From assembly GCA_020849765.1 (NCBI GenBank), contig JADLAY010000052.1, positions 1 to 33,695 of the forward strand: 33,695 bases of DNA. Reading direction: 5' to 3'. Under the pieces are notes generated by a model that saw only the letters and a list, made by a program, of their open reading frames with translations, ran no database searches and had not been told where the DNA came from. The stretch's first letter is position 1. Every line of letters starts with the position of its first letter. Below are positions 15,616 through 23,494 of the stretch, in pieces. This stretch comes from Anaerolineae bacterium (GTDB taxonomy: Bacteria > Chloroflexota > Anaerolineae > Aggregatilineales > Phototrophicaceae). A program made the translations under genes and the position numbers.

Positions 15616-16566
15616 ATGGCGCACTATTACATCGGGATTGACGGCGGCGGCAGCAATTTGCGCGTGGCGGTCGTGGACGAGAACATGCACGTCGTCGCCC
15701 AGGCGATGCGCGGCACGGCTAACCCCAGCGCCATCGGGCGCGAGGCGTCGGCGGCGCTGATCCAGGAAGCGATCCGCGAGGCGGTGGCCGCCGCGCCGCC
15801 TGCGCAGGACGGCACGGGCGACGAGAAGCTCTCGATCGTCGGCGTCGGCATCGGCATCGCCGGGGCGTCGTCCGCATACGCCGAGGCCTGGCTGCGCGAC
15901 GTCATCCACGAGGCGCTGCCGGGAGTCTTCGTCGCGCCGAGCATGGATAACGAGATCGCGCTGGTCGGCGCGCACGGGGCACGGCGCGGCGTGCTCGTCC
16001 TGGCCGGGACGGGCAGCGTCGCCTACGCCGTCAACGACGCGGGCGAGACAGCGCAGGCCGGTGGCTGGGGTTATCTGCTCGGCGACGAGGGCGGCGGCTA
16101 CTGGCTGACGATGGAAGCCCTGCGCGCGCTGATCCGCTGGGCCGACGGCATGCAGCCGGAGGCGGACGCGCTGTCGCGGCGGGTCATGCGCCGCCTGGGT
16201 TTCCACAGCTCGCTCGACCTGATCCCCTGGCTTTACCGCCAGCCGCCGCCGACGCGCGAGGTGGCGCAGCACGCCGGTCTCGTGCTCGATGCGGCCGATG
16301 AGGGCGACCTGGCGGCGCTGGAGATCGTCGGGCGCGGCGCGGATGCATTGGCGGCGCTGGTGGCGGCGGTCAGTGGGCGGCTCGGCATGGAGCAGCCCGC
16401 CATCGGCTTTGCCGGGGGCTTGCTGTCGAGCGACAATCCGCTCAGCCGTGCCTTGTGCGCGCGCCTCAAGCTGGACGCGATCCCGCAGGCGCTGTATTCG
16501 CCCGTCGTTGGCGCGGCGCTGTTGGCCAGGCTGAGCGCCGAGCAGCAGAGTTCGTCAGGCAGTTGA
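15616..16566 (+). CDS. BadF/BadG-family amino-sugar kinase (GlcNAc kinase, candidate MurNAc/GlcNAc kinase MurK)
   Basis: 316 aa of the ASKHA fold: phosphate-1 loop YIGIDGGGSNLRVAVVD (about 5-21), the LAGTGSVAYAV strand (about 132-142), and the signature GGWGYLLGDEGGGYWL (about 151-166). The family includes GlcNAc kinases and the Clostridium MurK, which phosphorylates both MurNAc and GlcNAc. Products of NagZ and NamZ are free GlcNAc and MurNAc and no PTS is visible, so dual activity would close the pathway (inference). I prefer ATG 15616 over ATG 15601 because AAGGTGG lies 5 bases before it, while 15601 has no ribosome site. The gap to murQ is about 50 bp. Confidence 0.88.
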   Translation: MAHYYIGIDGGGSNLRVAVVDENMHVVAQAMRGTANPSAIGREASAALIQEAIREAVAAAPPAQDGTGDEKLSIVGVGIGIAGASSAYAEAWLRDVIHEALPGVFVAPSMDNEIALVGAHGARRGVLVLAGTGSVAYAVNDAGETAQAGGWGYLLGDEGGGYWLTMEALRALIRWADGMQPEADALSRRVMRRLGFHSSLDLIPWLYRQPPPTREVAQHAGLVLDAADEGDLAALEIVGRGADALAALVAAVSGRLGMEQPAIGFAGGLLSSDNPLSRALCARLKLDAIPQALYSPVVGAALLARLSAEQQSSSGS

Positions 16567-16617
16567 GATGGACATGACACCGCACAATCCACAAGTTGCG
16601 CATAGGTGAACAAGGCG

Positions 16618-17493
16618 ATGATCACAGAGCAGCAGAACCCAAGAACACTGGATGTCGATCAGCTTTCGACGTTGGATATTGTGACGCGCATCAATGCTGA
16701 GGACTGGACGGTAGCCGAGGCAGTCGCGCGTGCGCTGCCGACGATTGCCCAGGCGGTCGACGCGATTGTGGTGCGCCTGCGCGATGGCGGACGGCTGTTT
16801 TACGTCGGTGCGGGCACCAGCGGACGGCTGGGCATCCTCGACGCGGTCGAATGCGTGCCGACCTACAACACGCCGCCACAGCTCGTCCAGGGCCTGATCG
16901 CCGGGGGCGAGGCCGCCTTCACGCGCTCGATTGAAGGCGTGGAGGACGACATGGACGCCGCCCGGCGCGACCTGATGGCGCAGGGCATGACCGCCCGTGA
17001 CGCGGTCGTTGGCATTGCCGCCAGCGGGCAGACGCCGTATGCGCTCGGCGCGCTCAACTACGCCCGTGAGCAAGGCGCGCTGACGGTCGGCATCTCGTGC
17101 AACGAGCCTGCCCCGCTGCTCGATGCCGCCGACATCGCCATCGCCGTCGTCACCGGGCCGGAGGTGATCACCGGCAGCACGCGCATGAAGGCGGGCACCG
17201 CGCAGAAGATGGTGCTCAACATGCTGAGCACGACGACCATGGTCAAGCTCGGCAAAGTCTATGGCAATCTGATGGTCGACGTGCAGGTCAAGAACGAGAA
17301 GCTGCTGCTGCGTGCGCGCCGGATCGTTGCCCAGGTTGGCCACGTCGAGACTGAGCGGGCGGCGGAGCTGCTGGCGGCGGCGCACGATGATGTCAAGGTC
17401 GCCATCGTCATGGCCCGGCGCGGCGTCAATGCGGAGACGGCGCGCTCGCTGCTCTCCGGCGCGGGCGGCCTGCTGCGTCAGGTGATTGATTGA
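16618..17493 (+). CDS. murQ: MurQ, N-acetylmuramic acid 6-phosphate etherase
   Basis: 291 aa SIS-domain lyase that cleaves the D-lactyl ether of MurNAc-6-P, giving GlcNAc-6-P and D-lactate. Motifs: TEQQNP and STLDIV at the start, GAGTSGRLGILDAVECVPTY (64-83) with E78 matching the catalytic E83 of E. coli MurQ, and IEGVED with E109 matching E114, then TGPEVITGSTRMKAGTAQK near 182-200. Full length for the family. ATG 16618 is chosen; a GTG four codons upstream (16606) is possible, and neither has a strong ribosome site. It sits between the sugar kinase and nagA, its substrate supplier and product consumer. Confidence 0.96.
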   Translation: MITEQQNPRTLDVDQLSTLDIVTRINAEDWTVAEAVARALPTIAQAVDAIVVRLRDGGRLFYVGAGTSGRLGILDAVECVPTYNTPPQLVQGLIAGGEAAFTRSIEGVEDDMDAARRDLMAQGMTARDAVVGIAASGQTPYALGALNYAREQGALTVGISCNEPAPLLDAADIAIAVVTGPEVITGSTRMKAGTAQKMVLNMLSTTTMVKLGKVYGNLMVDVQVKNEKLLLRARRIVAQVGHVETERAAELLAAAHDDVKVAIVMARRGVNAETARSLLSGAGGLLRQVID

Positions 17494-17635
17494 GGCGAAG
17501 AATGTGAGGATGCGCCCCTTAAATGAGGCTGCATGGGCCAAGGGGATATTCTGACAGCCCGGTTCACCGGGCGCAATTGGAGCCAGGGGCTTGAGTCCCT
17601 GGCGGCGACGTCGATGGTGGTATGGAAAGGGACGA
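17494..17635. repeat. Intergenic multi-hairpin repeat between murQ and nagA
   Basis: Positions 17555-17605 carry a copy of the hairpin element: GCCCGGT-TC-ACCGGGC, a short linker, then GCCAGGG and CCCTGGC around GCTTGAGT, ending GG. The same two-hairpin core is at 15358-15406. Nothing else recognisable in the gap apart from the nagA ribosome site (AAAGGGA). Confidence 0.75.
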
Positions 17636-18802
17636 ATGATGCGCTACGCAATCCTCGGTGGGCGGGTCTTCACCGGCGAGCGAATGTTGCACGACGCGGC
17701 GGTCTTGATCGACGGCGCGGAGATCGAGGGCGTGATGGCGCGTGGCGACGTGCCGCTCGACGTCGAGGTCATCGATCGCTCGGACTGTTTGATCGCGCCC
17801 GGCTTCATCGACATGCAGGTCAATGGCGCGGGCGGCATCCTCTTCAATGACGAACCGAGCGCGGATGCGATGCGCGTGGTCTACGATGCGCAGAAGCAGT
17901 TCGGCACGGTCTACTATCTGCCAACGATCATCACGCCGCCGATTGAGACGACGCTCGATTTCTGGACGGGCTTTCATAGCGCGGCGCGCCGTGGCCTGCG
18001 TTCGGTGCTCGGCCTGCATCTCGAAGGCCCGTACATCAGCAAAGAGAAATCCGGCGTCCACGATCATGCCTACATCCGCCCGGCCACCGACGTCGAACTG
18101 AACCGTGTGCTGGAGGCGCGGGCGGACATGCCGTGCCTGATGACCGTCGCGCCGGAGAGCATCAGCGCCGAGCAGATCGGCAAGCTGGTGCGCGCGGGCG
18201 TGATCGTCTCGCTGGGGCACAGCAACACGACCTACGATCAGGCGATGGCGGCCTTCGACGCGGGCGTGACGATGGTGACGCATCTCTACAACGCCATGTC
18301 GCCGCTGGAGCATCGCGCGCCGGGCGTGGTCGGTGCGGCGCTCAACTCGCGCGACGTGTTCGCGGGCATCATCGTCGATGGCTTCCACGTCGATTATGGG
18401 GCGGTCGAGCTGGCCTACAAGCTGCTCGGCGACCGGCTGGTGCTGGTGACCGATGCCATGCCGCCGCTCGGCGCACCGGACATGAAATCGTTCAAGCTGA
18501 GCGACCGCGAGGTCATCGTCGGCGAGGGGCGCTGCGTCGACGCCACCGGACGGCTGGCGGGCGCCAACGTCGACCTGGCATCGTGCATGCGCAACTGTGT
18601 GCAGCATGCGGGCGTCCGCCTGGAAGATGCGCTGCGCATGGCCTCCTACAGCCCGGCGCGCGTCATGCGCATGGATCGTCTGGGGCAGATCAAGCCCGGC
18701 TACCTGCCGAGCCTGACCGTGCTCGACGACGATCTGTTCGCGCAGGCGGTCGTCATCGAAGGCCGCTACGAAGCGCTGTCGCAACCTGTGGGTAACGAGT
18801 GA
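17636..18802 (+). CDS. nagA: NagA, N-acetylglucosamine-6-phosphate deacetylase
   Basis: 388 aa amidohydrolase. Converts GlcNAc-6-P to GlcN-6-P and acetate. Motifs: APGFIDMQVNGAGG (54-67), where H-x-H is replaced by Q-x-N as usual in NagA; metal ligands E130 (HLEGPYIS), H195 (LGHSNTTY) and H216 (THLYNAM); catalytic D273 (VTDAMPPLG). ATG 17636 is chosen because AAAGGGA precedes it and the family begins with M-x-A-I-x-G-G-x-V-F. The frame extends 15 codons further upstream without a ribosome site. The final GNE and stop are encoded inside a heptanucleotide array (18792-18819). Confidence 0.95.
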   Translation: MMRYAILGGRVFTGERMLHDAAVLIDGAEIEGVMARGDVPLDVEVIDRSDCLIAPGFIDMQVNGAGGILFNDEPSADAMRVVYDAQKQFGTVYYLPTIITPPIETTLDFWTGFHSAARRGLRSVLGLHLEGPYISKEKSGVHDHAYIRPATDVELNRVLEARADMPCLMTVAPESISAEQIGKLVRAGVIVSLGHSNTTYDQAMAAFDAGVTMVTHLYNAMSPLEHRAPGVVGAALNSRDVFAGIIVDGFHVDYGAVELAYKLLGDRLVLVTDAMPPLGAPDMKSFKLSDREVIVGEGRCVDATGRLAGANVDLASCMRNCVQHAGVRLEDALRMASYSPARVMRMDRLGQIKPGYLPSLTVLDDDLFAQAVVIEGRYEALSQPVGNE

Positions 18803-18962
18803 TGAGTAATGAGTGATGCGTACGCATCCACAGCCGTCCACGAACCACGCCGCTGAATAAGACACGACATGTGTAGGGGCTTGGCGCCGCCAAGCCCGCC
18901 TGATACATCAACATCCGCCGATGGGGAAATCCCTCGGCGGGCTACAACAAAGTGAGTACATC
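18792..18962. repeat. Heptad array over the nagA stop, palindromic repeat and a third hairpin type
   Basis: Four GTRATGA-like heptads (18792-18819) span the nagA stop (18800-18802). A palindromic element with GGGG start lies at 18873-18900 (arms GGGCTTGGCG). A separate hairpin at 18915-18940 pairs CCGCCGA with TCGGCGG, with an inner GGG-AAAT-CCC. The ribosome site AAAGTGAG for the next gene ends the gap. Confidence 0.7.
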
Positions 18963-19445
18963 ATGCCCGATATGCTGGTCAAGTTGTATACGCTGCCGCC
19001 TCTGGCACCGGAGATCGAAGCCCAGGCTGCGCAAGGGATCACCATTCGCCGCGGCCTCCCGCCGGAGAAGCACTTCGTGATCGATTGGGTCGAGCGGCAC
19101 TTCAGCCGCTACTGGATGAGCGAGTGCGACGTCGGCTTCAGCCGCGAGCCGGTCAGCACCTGGCTGGCCGTGAACGGCGATCAACTGGTCGGTTTTGCCT
19201 GCTACGATACGACCGGGCGCGGCTTCTTCGGCCCGACCGGCGTCGCTGAATCGATGCGTGGCCGCGGTGTGGGCCGGGCGCTGCTGCTCGCCTGCCTGCA
19301 CGCCATGTACGACATCGGCTACGGCTACGCCGTCATCGGCGATCCAGGCCCGCTTGAGTATTACGCGAAGACGGTCGGGGCGGTGGTGATCGAAGATTCG
19401 TCGCCGGGGTTCTACAGTGGGATGCTCACCAGCGACTCGGAATAA
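18963..19445 (+). CDS. GNAT-family N-acetyltransferase
   Basis: 160 aa from ATG 18963, chosen for the preceding AAAGTGAG; an in-frame ATG at 18921 lies within a repeat hairpin. Acetyl-CoA motif A reads RGRGVGRALL (about 102-111), preceded by the beta-4 strand GFFGPTGV. The C-terminal part (GPLEYYAKTVGAVVIEDSSPGFYSG) has the Y-x-x-x-x-G-A pattern of motif B. Acceptor is unknown. As the last gene of the wall-salvage run it might acetylate an amino sugar or a wall-derived peptide amine, but general detoxification is equally possible. Confidence 0.85.
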   Translation: MPDMLVKLYTLPPLAPEIEAQAAQGITIRRGLPPEKHFVIDWVERHFSRYWMSECDVGFSREPVSTWLAVNGDQLVGFACYDTTGRGFFGPTGVAESMRGRGVGRALLLACLHAMYDIGYGYAVIGDPGPLEYYAKTVGAVVIEDSSPGFYSGMLTSDSE

Positions 19446-19458
19446 CGCGGAGACAAAA

Positions 19459-19481
19459 GCGGAGGGCATCATGCCCTCCGC
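19459..19481 (-). terminator. Intrinsic terminator of the minus-strand secreted-protein gene
   Basis: A perfect 11-bp stem (GCGGAGGGCAT with ATGCCCTCCGC). Reading the minus strand, it is followed immediately by TTTT (19455-19458 as AAAA on the plus strand). It lies between two convergent genes and may also stop plus-strand transcription from the acetyltransferase, though the T-run is only on the minus-strand side. Confidence 0.65.
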
Positions 19482-19513
19482 AAGATCAGTAACGATCAGA
19501 GATCGTCAGCCGG

Positions 19514-20620
19514 TCAGTTCGAATTCGAGTCCATGTTCCACATCTGGAGCAACGTCTCCACCGGGAGGACGGTTGCGTCTTCCGGCGCTTCGATGGATTC
19601 GACCGCATTGACGTCATCGTATGCGAGATTGAAGTTCACATCCATCATCATGACGCCGAAGTCGTCGCTGGGCTGTTCGCTGTTATCGAAGCTGACGTTC
19701 ACGTCCATGCTCACGGTGGCAGCCGTCTCGGCATCAATCGCCTGTGTGGCGGAGACCGTCATGTGCTTCACCACGCCCAAACCGATCTCGACCGCCTGCT
19801 GGCGTTCAGCTTCGGTCAAGCCCGGCTGCGATTCGACCTGCGCTTCCATCGCCTGGAGCATGAGTTCGGTGAAGGCCGGGTCATCGACCAGGGCCGCCAT
19901 GTCGACCGTCGTCTCAAAGACGGCCACGGGTGCACCGTCGGCGCTCGTGCGCTGGATGTCCACGTAATCCTTGATGCGTTCGGGATTCTGGAACTGCATA
20001 ATCAGTTCAGGATCGAGCGTTTGAGTCGAGCTGCCCATCGATTCGAACAGTTCGGGGTGCTCTTCCATCAGGGCATCGAGCAGGCCGACAATATCCAGCC
20101 CTGCCCAACCCTGCATCTGAGTGTTTTCACCGGCGCTGCCCATCAGCGGCGCGAGCGTATCCAGATTGACGTAACCGATACCGTCGACCAGCTTGACCTC
20201 GAGATCGATGGAGTCGACATCCGCCGGCAGTTCCGCCATGGATTCGGGCACGGTGATGGAGAGTGTCATCTCAGCATCGAGGTCGCGCATGACGTTAACC
20301 GCCAGCTCGATCTGTTGAAGTGTGGTGATGGCGGGCTGCATATCCTGCAGCGAGGTGGTCAACGCCGGGGCACCGACGAACGCGCCACTGCCGGTCCCGC
20401 TGAGCGAGAACGACTCGTTCTCGGCGGTGAGGTCCATATTGAAGCTGAAGTCGATGTGGGCTGATGACAGCGCAAAGTCCTTGTTGCGCATCAGCAGATC
20501 GCAATCCTGTTCTGAGAGCGCGCCGCAATAAACGCCCTGCATGTCATCCTGCGCGAGTGCCAGCCCGCTGCTGAGCAGGACGAAAATGAGCAAGAGAGCG
20601 AGCAAGAGGTAACGACGCAT
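19514..20620 (-). CDS. Secreted acidic protein of unknown function
   Basis: 368 aa. N-terminus MRRYLLLALLLIFVLLSSGL followed by ALAQDD gives a signal peptide with SPase I cleavage after ALA (about residue 23) and no lipobox cysteine. The mature protein is rich in Asp, Glu, Met and Gln, almost without cysteine (one Cys near residue 31, another near 39), and has alternating hydrophobic strands (for example TTSLQDMQPAITTLQQIELA; IDLEVKLVDGIGYVNLD; VKHMTVSATQAIDAETAATV), suggesting a beta-rich extracytoplasmic fold comparable in outline to LolA/LppX-like lipid-binding proteins. I cannot assign a family. ATG 20620 is chosen over one 14 codons upstream because AAAGGATC precedes it and the signal peptide starts there. 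Confidence 0.75.
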   Translation of the reverse strand: MRRYLLLALLLIFVLLSSGLALAQDDMQGVYCGALSEQDCDLLMRNKDFALSSAHIDFSFNMDLTAENESFSLSGTGSGAFVGAPALTTSLQDMQPAITTLQQIELAVNVMRDLDAEMTLSITVPESMAELPADVDSIDLEVKLVDGIGYVNLDTLAPLMGSAGENTQMQGWAGLDIVGLLDALMEEHPELFESMGSSTQTLDPELIMQFQNPERIKDYVDIQRTSADGAPVAVFETTVDMAALVDDPAFTELMLQAMEAQVESQPGLTEAERQQAVEIGLGVVKHMTVSATQAIDAETAATVSMDVNVSFDNSEQPSDDFGVMMMDVNFNLAYDDVNAVESIEAPEDATVLPVETLLQMWNMDSNSN

Positions 20621-20664
20621 GGCTAGAGATCCTTTCGCTGTGTCGTACACATACTCCCCCACAC

Positions 20665-20680
20665 TTAATTATAGAATTAA
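20665..20680 (-). promoter_or_regulatory. AT-rich palindrome with -10 hexamer for the secreted-protein gene
   Basis: TTAATT-ATAG-AATTAA (20665-20680) is a perfect 6-bp inverted repeat in otherwise GC-rich DNA. On the minus strand it contains a perfect TATAAT (20673-20668), 48 bp upstream of the start codon at 20620. A -35 at 17-bp spacing is poor (TTCAGG). The palindrome could be a repressor site over the -10. Confidence 0.4.
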
Positions 20681-20925
20681 TGAATAGCAACCTGAAGAGA
20701 AATCGGTCACGGTCAGGGGCGATCCGTACAAAGCGCACAAATACGCGTCTCCCAGGTTCACAAGCGGAGACTGATGACGCATTTAGCTGTACCCCATGCT
20801 CGACTCACACCCGAAACGACGAAAATGAGGCCGCATAGCCTCTACACCTGCCCCGTGCCTGATGGCCTCGTCCGCCAGGACGGGGTAGCATGGTGCATGC
20901 TGTTTTCAACACAAGGAGCAGGGGA

Positions 20926-21612
20926 ATGCAGATCCAACTCAAGCACCAGCCGTCGTATTCGCTGGCCGTGGCCACCCTGGCGCCGAGCGAGCAGGTCCGC
21001 GTCGAATCCGGCGCGATGGTCAGCTACAGCGAGGGCATCAGCATCGAGACGCGCGCCGAAGGCGGCCTGCTCGGCGGTCTGAAGCGCATGGTCGGCGGCG
21101 AAAGCTTCTTCCAGAACTTCTACCGCGCCCCGGCCCAGGGCGGCGAGATCACGCTGGCGCCCGCGCTGCCCGGCGACATGGTCGTGCTCGCGCTGACGGG
21201 CGACACCTTCTACCTCAAGAGCGGCGCCTTCATCGCTTGCGAAGACGAGGTCACGGTCGATACGAGCTGGGGCGGCGCGCGCGGCTTCTTCAGCGGCGCG
21301 GGCTTGATCCTGCTCAGACTGACGGGCAGCGGGGCACTCCTCGCCGGAAGCTACGGCGCGATTGAAGAGCGCGTGCTCAGCGCCGGGCAGCGATACTTCG
21401 TCGATACCGGCCACATCGTCGGGTTCGAAGGTTCGGTCACCTTCAACGTCACGCGCGTCGGCAACTGGAAGTCGACCGTGCTCAGCGGCGAAGGGTTGGT
21501 CTGCGAGATGACCGGGCCGGGCCGCATCCTCATGCAGACGCGCTCGGAAGAGGCGCTGGTCGGCTGGATGTCGTCGAAGATGCCGCGCCCCAGCAGTGGA
21601 AGTAATTCGTAG
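20926..21612 (+). CDS. AIM24-family protein (TIGR00266 type)
   Basis: 228 aa. The bacterial AIM24 fold is seen in the start MQIQLKHQPSYSLAVATL, the VESGAMVSYSEGI segment (about 29-41), ARAEGGLLGGLKRM-type glycine loop (about 48-61, here TRAEGG), GESFFQNFYRA (about 64-74) and the carboxy WKSTVLSGEGLVCEMTGPG with LMQTRS. The family is widespread in bacteria and its biochemical role is not established; the yeast member acts in mitochondrial inner-membrane organisation. ATG 20926 is chosen (AAGGAGCAGGGGA upstream); the frame extends 12 codons further. The stop TAG coincides with the start of a heptanucleotide array. Confidence 0.88.
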   Translation: MQIQLKHQPSYSLAVATLAPSEQVRVESGAMVSYSEGISIETRAEGGLLGGLKRMVGGESFFQNFYRAPAQGGEITLAPALPGDMVVLALTGDTFYLKSGAFIACEDEVTVDTSWGGARGFFSGAGLILLRLTGSGALLAGSYGAIEERVLSAGQRYFVDTGHIVGFEGSVTFNVTRVGNWKSTVLSGEGLVCEMTGPGRILMQTRSEEALVGWMSSKMPRPSSGSNS

Positions 21613-21739
21613 CTTTTAGCCTTTAGCTGTTAGCGATTGGCTGTTAGCCGGATGGATGATCCATAGTTCTCTTCAGCGTGCGGGCACATTGGCTGTTGTG
21701 CTAATTCGCTAATCTGCTAATTCGCAAATATGCTTTTTC
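21611..21739. repeat. Heptanucleotide array over a stop codon, followed by an octanucleotide array
   Basis: Heptads AGCTTTT, AGCCTTT, AGCTGTT, AGCGATT, GGCTGTT, AGCCGGA run from 21611 to 21652, the first two bases lying in the stop codon of the AIM24-family gene. After GGATGGATGATCC come six octads of the form GCTAATTC (21692-21739). The region is AT-richer than its surroundings. No gene or promoter recognised before the next start at 21779. Confidence 0.8.
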
Positions 21740-21778
21740 GCGCCGTGTGACGTTGTTGGAGATGAAAGGTGGTCACGC

Positions 21779-22450
21779 ATGTTCGCCAGTCGACGCGATG
21801 CTGGCCGCCGCCTGGCCAGCGAACTGCTCAAGCAGCCACTGATCCGGCAGACCGCGCCGGATCGGCTGTGCGTGCTCTCGATCCCGCGCGGCGGTGTGGT
21901 CGTCGGGCGCGCGCTGGCGCAAACGCTGCGCTGCGCCCACGATGTGATCGCCGTCAAGAAGATCGGCTGTCCCGGCCAGGAAGAGTTCGCCATCGGCGCC
22001 GTGGCGGAAGATGGCCGGGCCATGCTCAACCTGCCACTCGTCAGCGCGCTGCGGCTGTCCGAAACCGCGCTCAACCCGACAATCGATCAGGCCAGGGCGC
22101 GGGTGTTCGACCAGATCTGGCGCTTCCGGCGCGGCGCCCCGCTCGACGTGGTCGGCCGGGTCGTCATCCTGACCGACGATGGCATCGCTACCGGTGAGAC
22201 AATCAAGGCGGCGCTCGCCTGGCTGCGCGGGCTGAGTGAGGACGCCGCGCCGGTCGCCACGATCGTCGCCGCGCCCGTCTGCCCGCCGGAGACCGCCGCC
22301 GAGCTGACCGAATTGTGCGATGCCTTTATCTGCCTGATGATGCCGCGGCGTTTTAGCGCGGTCGGCCAGTTCTACGTCGAGTTCGACCAGGTCGAGGATG
22401 CGCAGGTGCTGGCGATCTTGAACGAGCAGCGCGACGGCCCCGCCGAGTGA
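21779..22450 (+). CDS. Type I phosphoribosyltransferase-family protein
   Basis: 223 aa. The PRPP-binding loop is clear: VVILTDDGIATGETIKAAL (128-146), with the hydrophobic lead, two acidic residues and the T-G-E-T phosphate loop. The N-terminal LSIPRGGVVVGRALA (33-47) and KKIGCPGQEEFAIGAV (60-75) match a stand-alone PRTase subfamily often annotated only as phosphoribosyltransferase. Substrate is unknown; a role in base salvage is not specifically supported. AAAGGTGG lies 6 bases before ATG 21779. Confidence 0.88.
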   Translation: MFASRRDAGRRLASELLKQPLIRQTAPDRLCVLSIPRGGVVVGRALAQTLRCAHDVIAVKKIGCPGQEEFAIGAVAEDGRAMLNLPLVSALRLSETALNPTIDQARARVFDQIWRFRRGAPLDVVGRVVILTDDGIATGETIKAALAWLRGLSEDAAPVATIVAAPVCPPETAAELTELCDAFICLMMPRRFSAVGQFYVEFDQVEDAQVLAILNEQRDGPAE

Positions 22451-22541
22451 GCGAATGCGGGGGCAAGATGCGGATAGACGCTCCGCACGCGCCGGATGAT
22501 AATCAAAAGCGTATCGTTTCTTCACGCACAGGAGCACACCG

Positions 22542-23492
22542 ATGAAGCCGCGCGACCTCGGCTTGCTGTTCATTCTCGCCGCGCTTTGGGGAGCGTCGTT
22601 CCTCTACATTCGCATCGCCGTGCCCGTGCTCGGCCCGTTCGTGCTCGTCGCCGCCCGCACCTTGATCGCGAGCGGTGCCCTGCTCCTGTTCGTGTTCGCC
22701 AGCGGCCGCGAGGTGAATCTGCGCAAGCACTGGAAGCAGTACCTGATCCTGGGCGCGCTCAATTCGGCCATCCCCTTCGTCCTGATCGCCGCGGCGGAAG
22801 AAGTGCTGACCTCGTCCTTCGCCGCGATTCTGAACGCGACCACGCCGCTCTTCAGCGCCGTCGTGGCGGCCATCTGGCTGCGTGACCGGCTGACGCTGCC
22901 GCGCATCATCGGCCTGCTGATCGGCCTGTGCGGCGTGTCGGTCGTCGTCGGGTTGATTAAGCTGCCCTTCCTCAGCGGCGTCGATGCGGGCGAGGGCGCG
23001 CTGTTCACGCCGAGCGGCGAAAACCTGATCGCGGTCGCCTTCTCGCTTGGCGGCGCGCTCTTCTACGCGCTCGGCTCAAGCTATGCCCGCGTCGCGCTCA
23101 AGGATGCCTCGACCTACGCGCTGGCGATCGGCCAGCAGTTGGCCGCCGGGCTGATCGTGCTGCCGCTGGCCGCCACGCATCCACCGGCCGCCGCGCTGAC
23201 GGTCGAAGTCGCCGCCGTCGTGCTGGCGCTGGCGCTGCTCTCGACCTCGCTCGCCTACCTGATCTACTTCACGCTGCTGGCGCGCGTCGGCCCGACCAAC
23301 ACGCTGACGGTCACCTTCCTGGTGCCCTTCTTCGGCATCTTCTGGGGCGCGCTGCTGCTGAACGAGCATATCGGCTGGGAGCAGTTCATCGGCCTGCTGC
23401 TGATCCTCGGCAGCCTGACGCTGGTGACCGGCTTCCGCCCCGGCTTACTCCTGCGCGCGGCGGGGACGCCGGTTCTCCGCAAGCAAACCTGA
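22542..23492 (+). CDS. EamA-family (DMT superfamily) transporter
   Basis: 316 aa, highly hydrophobic, with ten expected helices in two EamA repeats (about 6-145 and 160-305). The first begins LGLLFILAALWGASFLYIRI and has the family stretch VLTSSFAAILNATTPLFSAVVAAIWL; the second ends GPTNTLTVTFLVPFFGIFWGALLLNEHIGW. Probable exporter of amino acids or other small metabolites; substrate cannot be inferred. AGGAG lies 8 bases before ATG 22542. The next gene starts 2 bp after the stop, so both are in one transcription unit. Confidence 0.9.
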   Translation: MKPRDLGLLFILAALWGASFLYIRIAVPVLGPFVLVAARTLIASGALLLFVFASGREVNLRKHWKQYLILGALNSAIPFVLIAAAEEVLTSSFAAILNATTPLFSAVVAAIWLRDRLTLPRIIGLLIGLCGVSVVVGLIKLPFLSGVDAGEGALFTPSGENLIAVAFSLGGALFYALGSSYARVALKDASTYALAIGQQLAAGLIVLPLAATHPPAAALTVEVAAVVLALALLSTSLAYLIYFTLLARVGPTNTLTVTFLVPFFGIFWGALLLNEHIGWEQFIGLLLILGSLTLVTGFRPGLLLRAAGTPVLRKQT

Positions 23493-23494
23493 GC

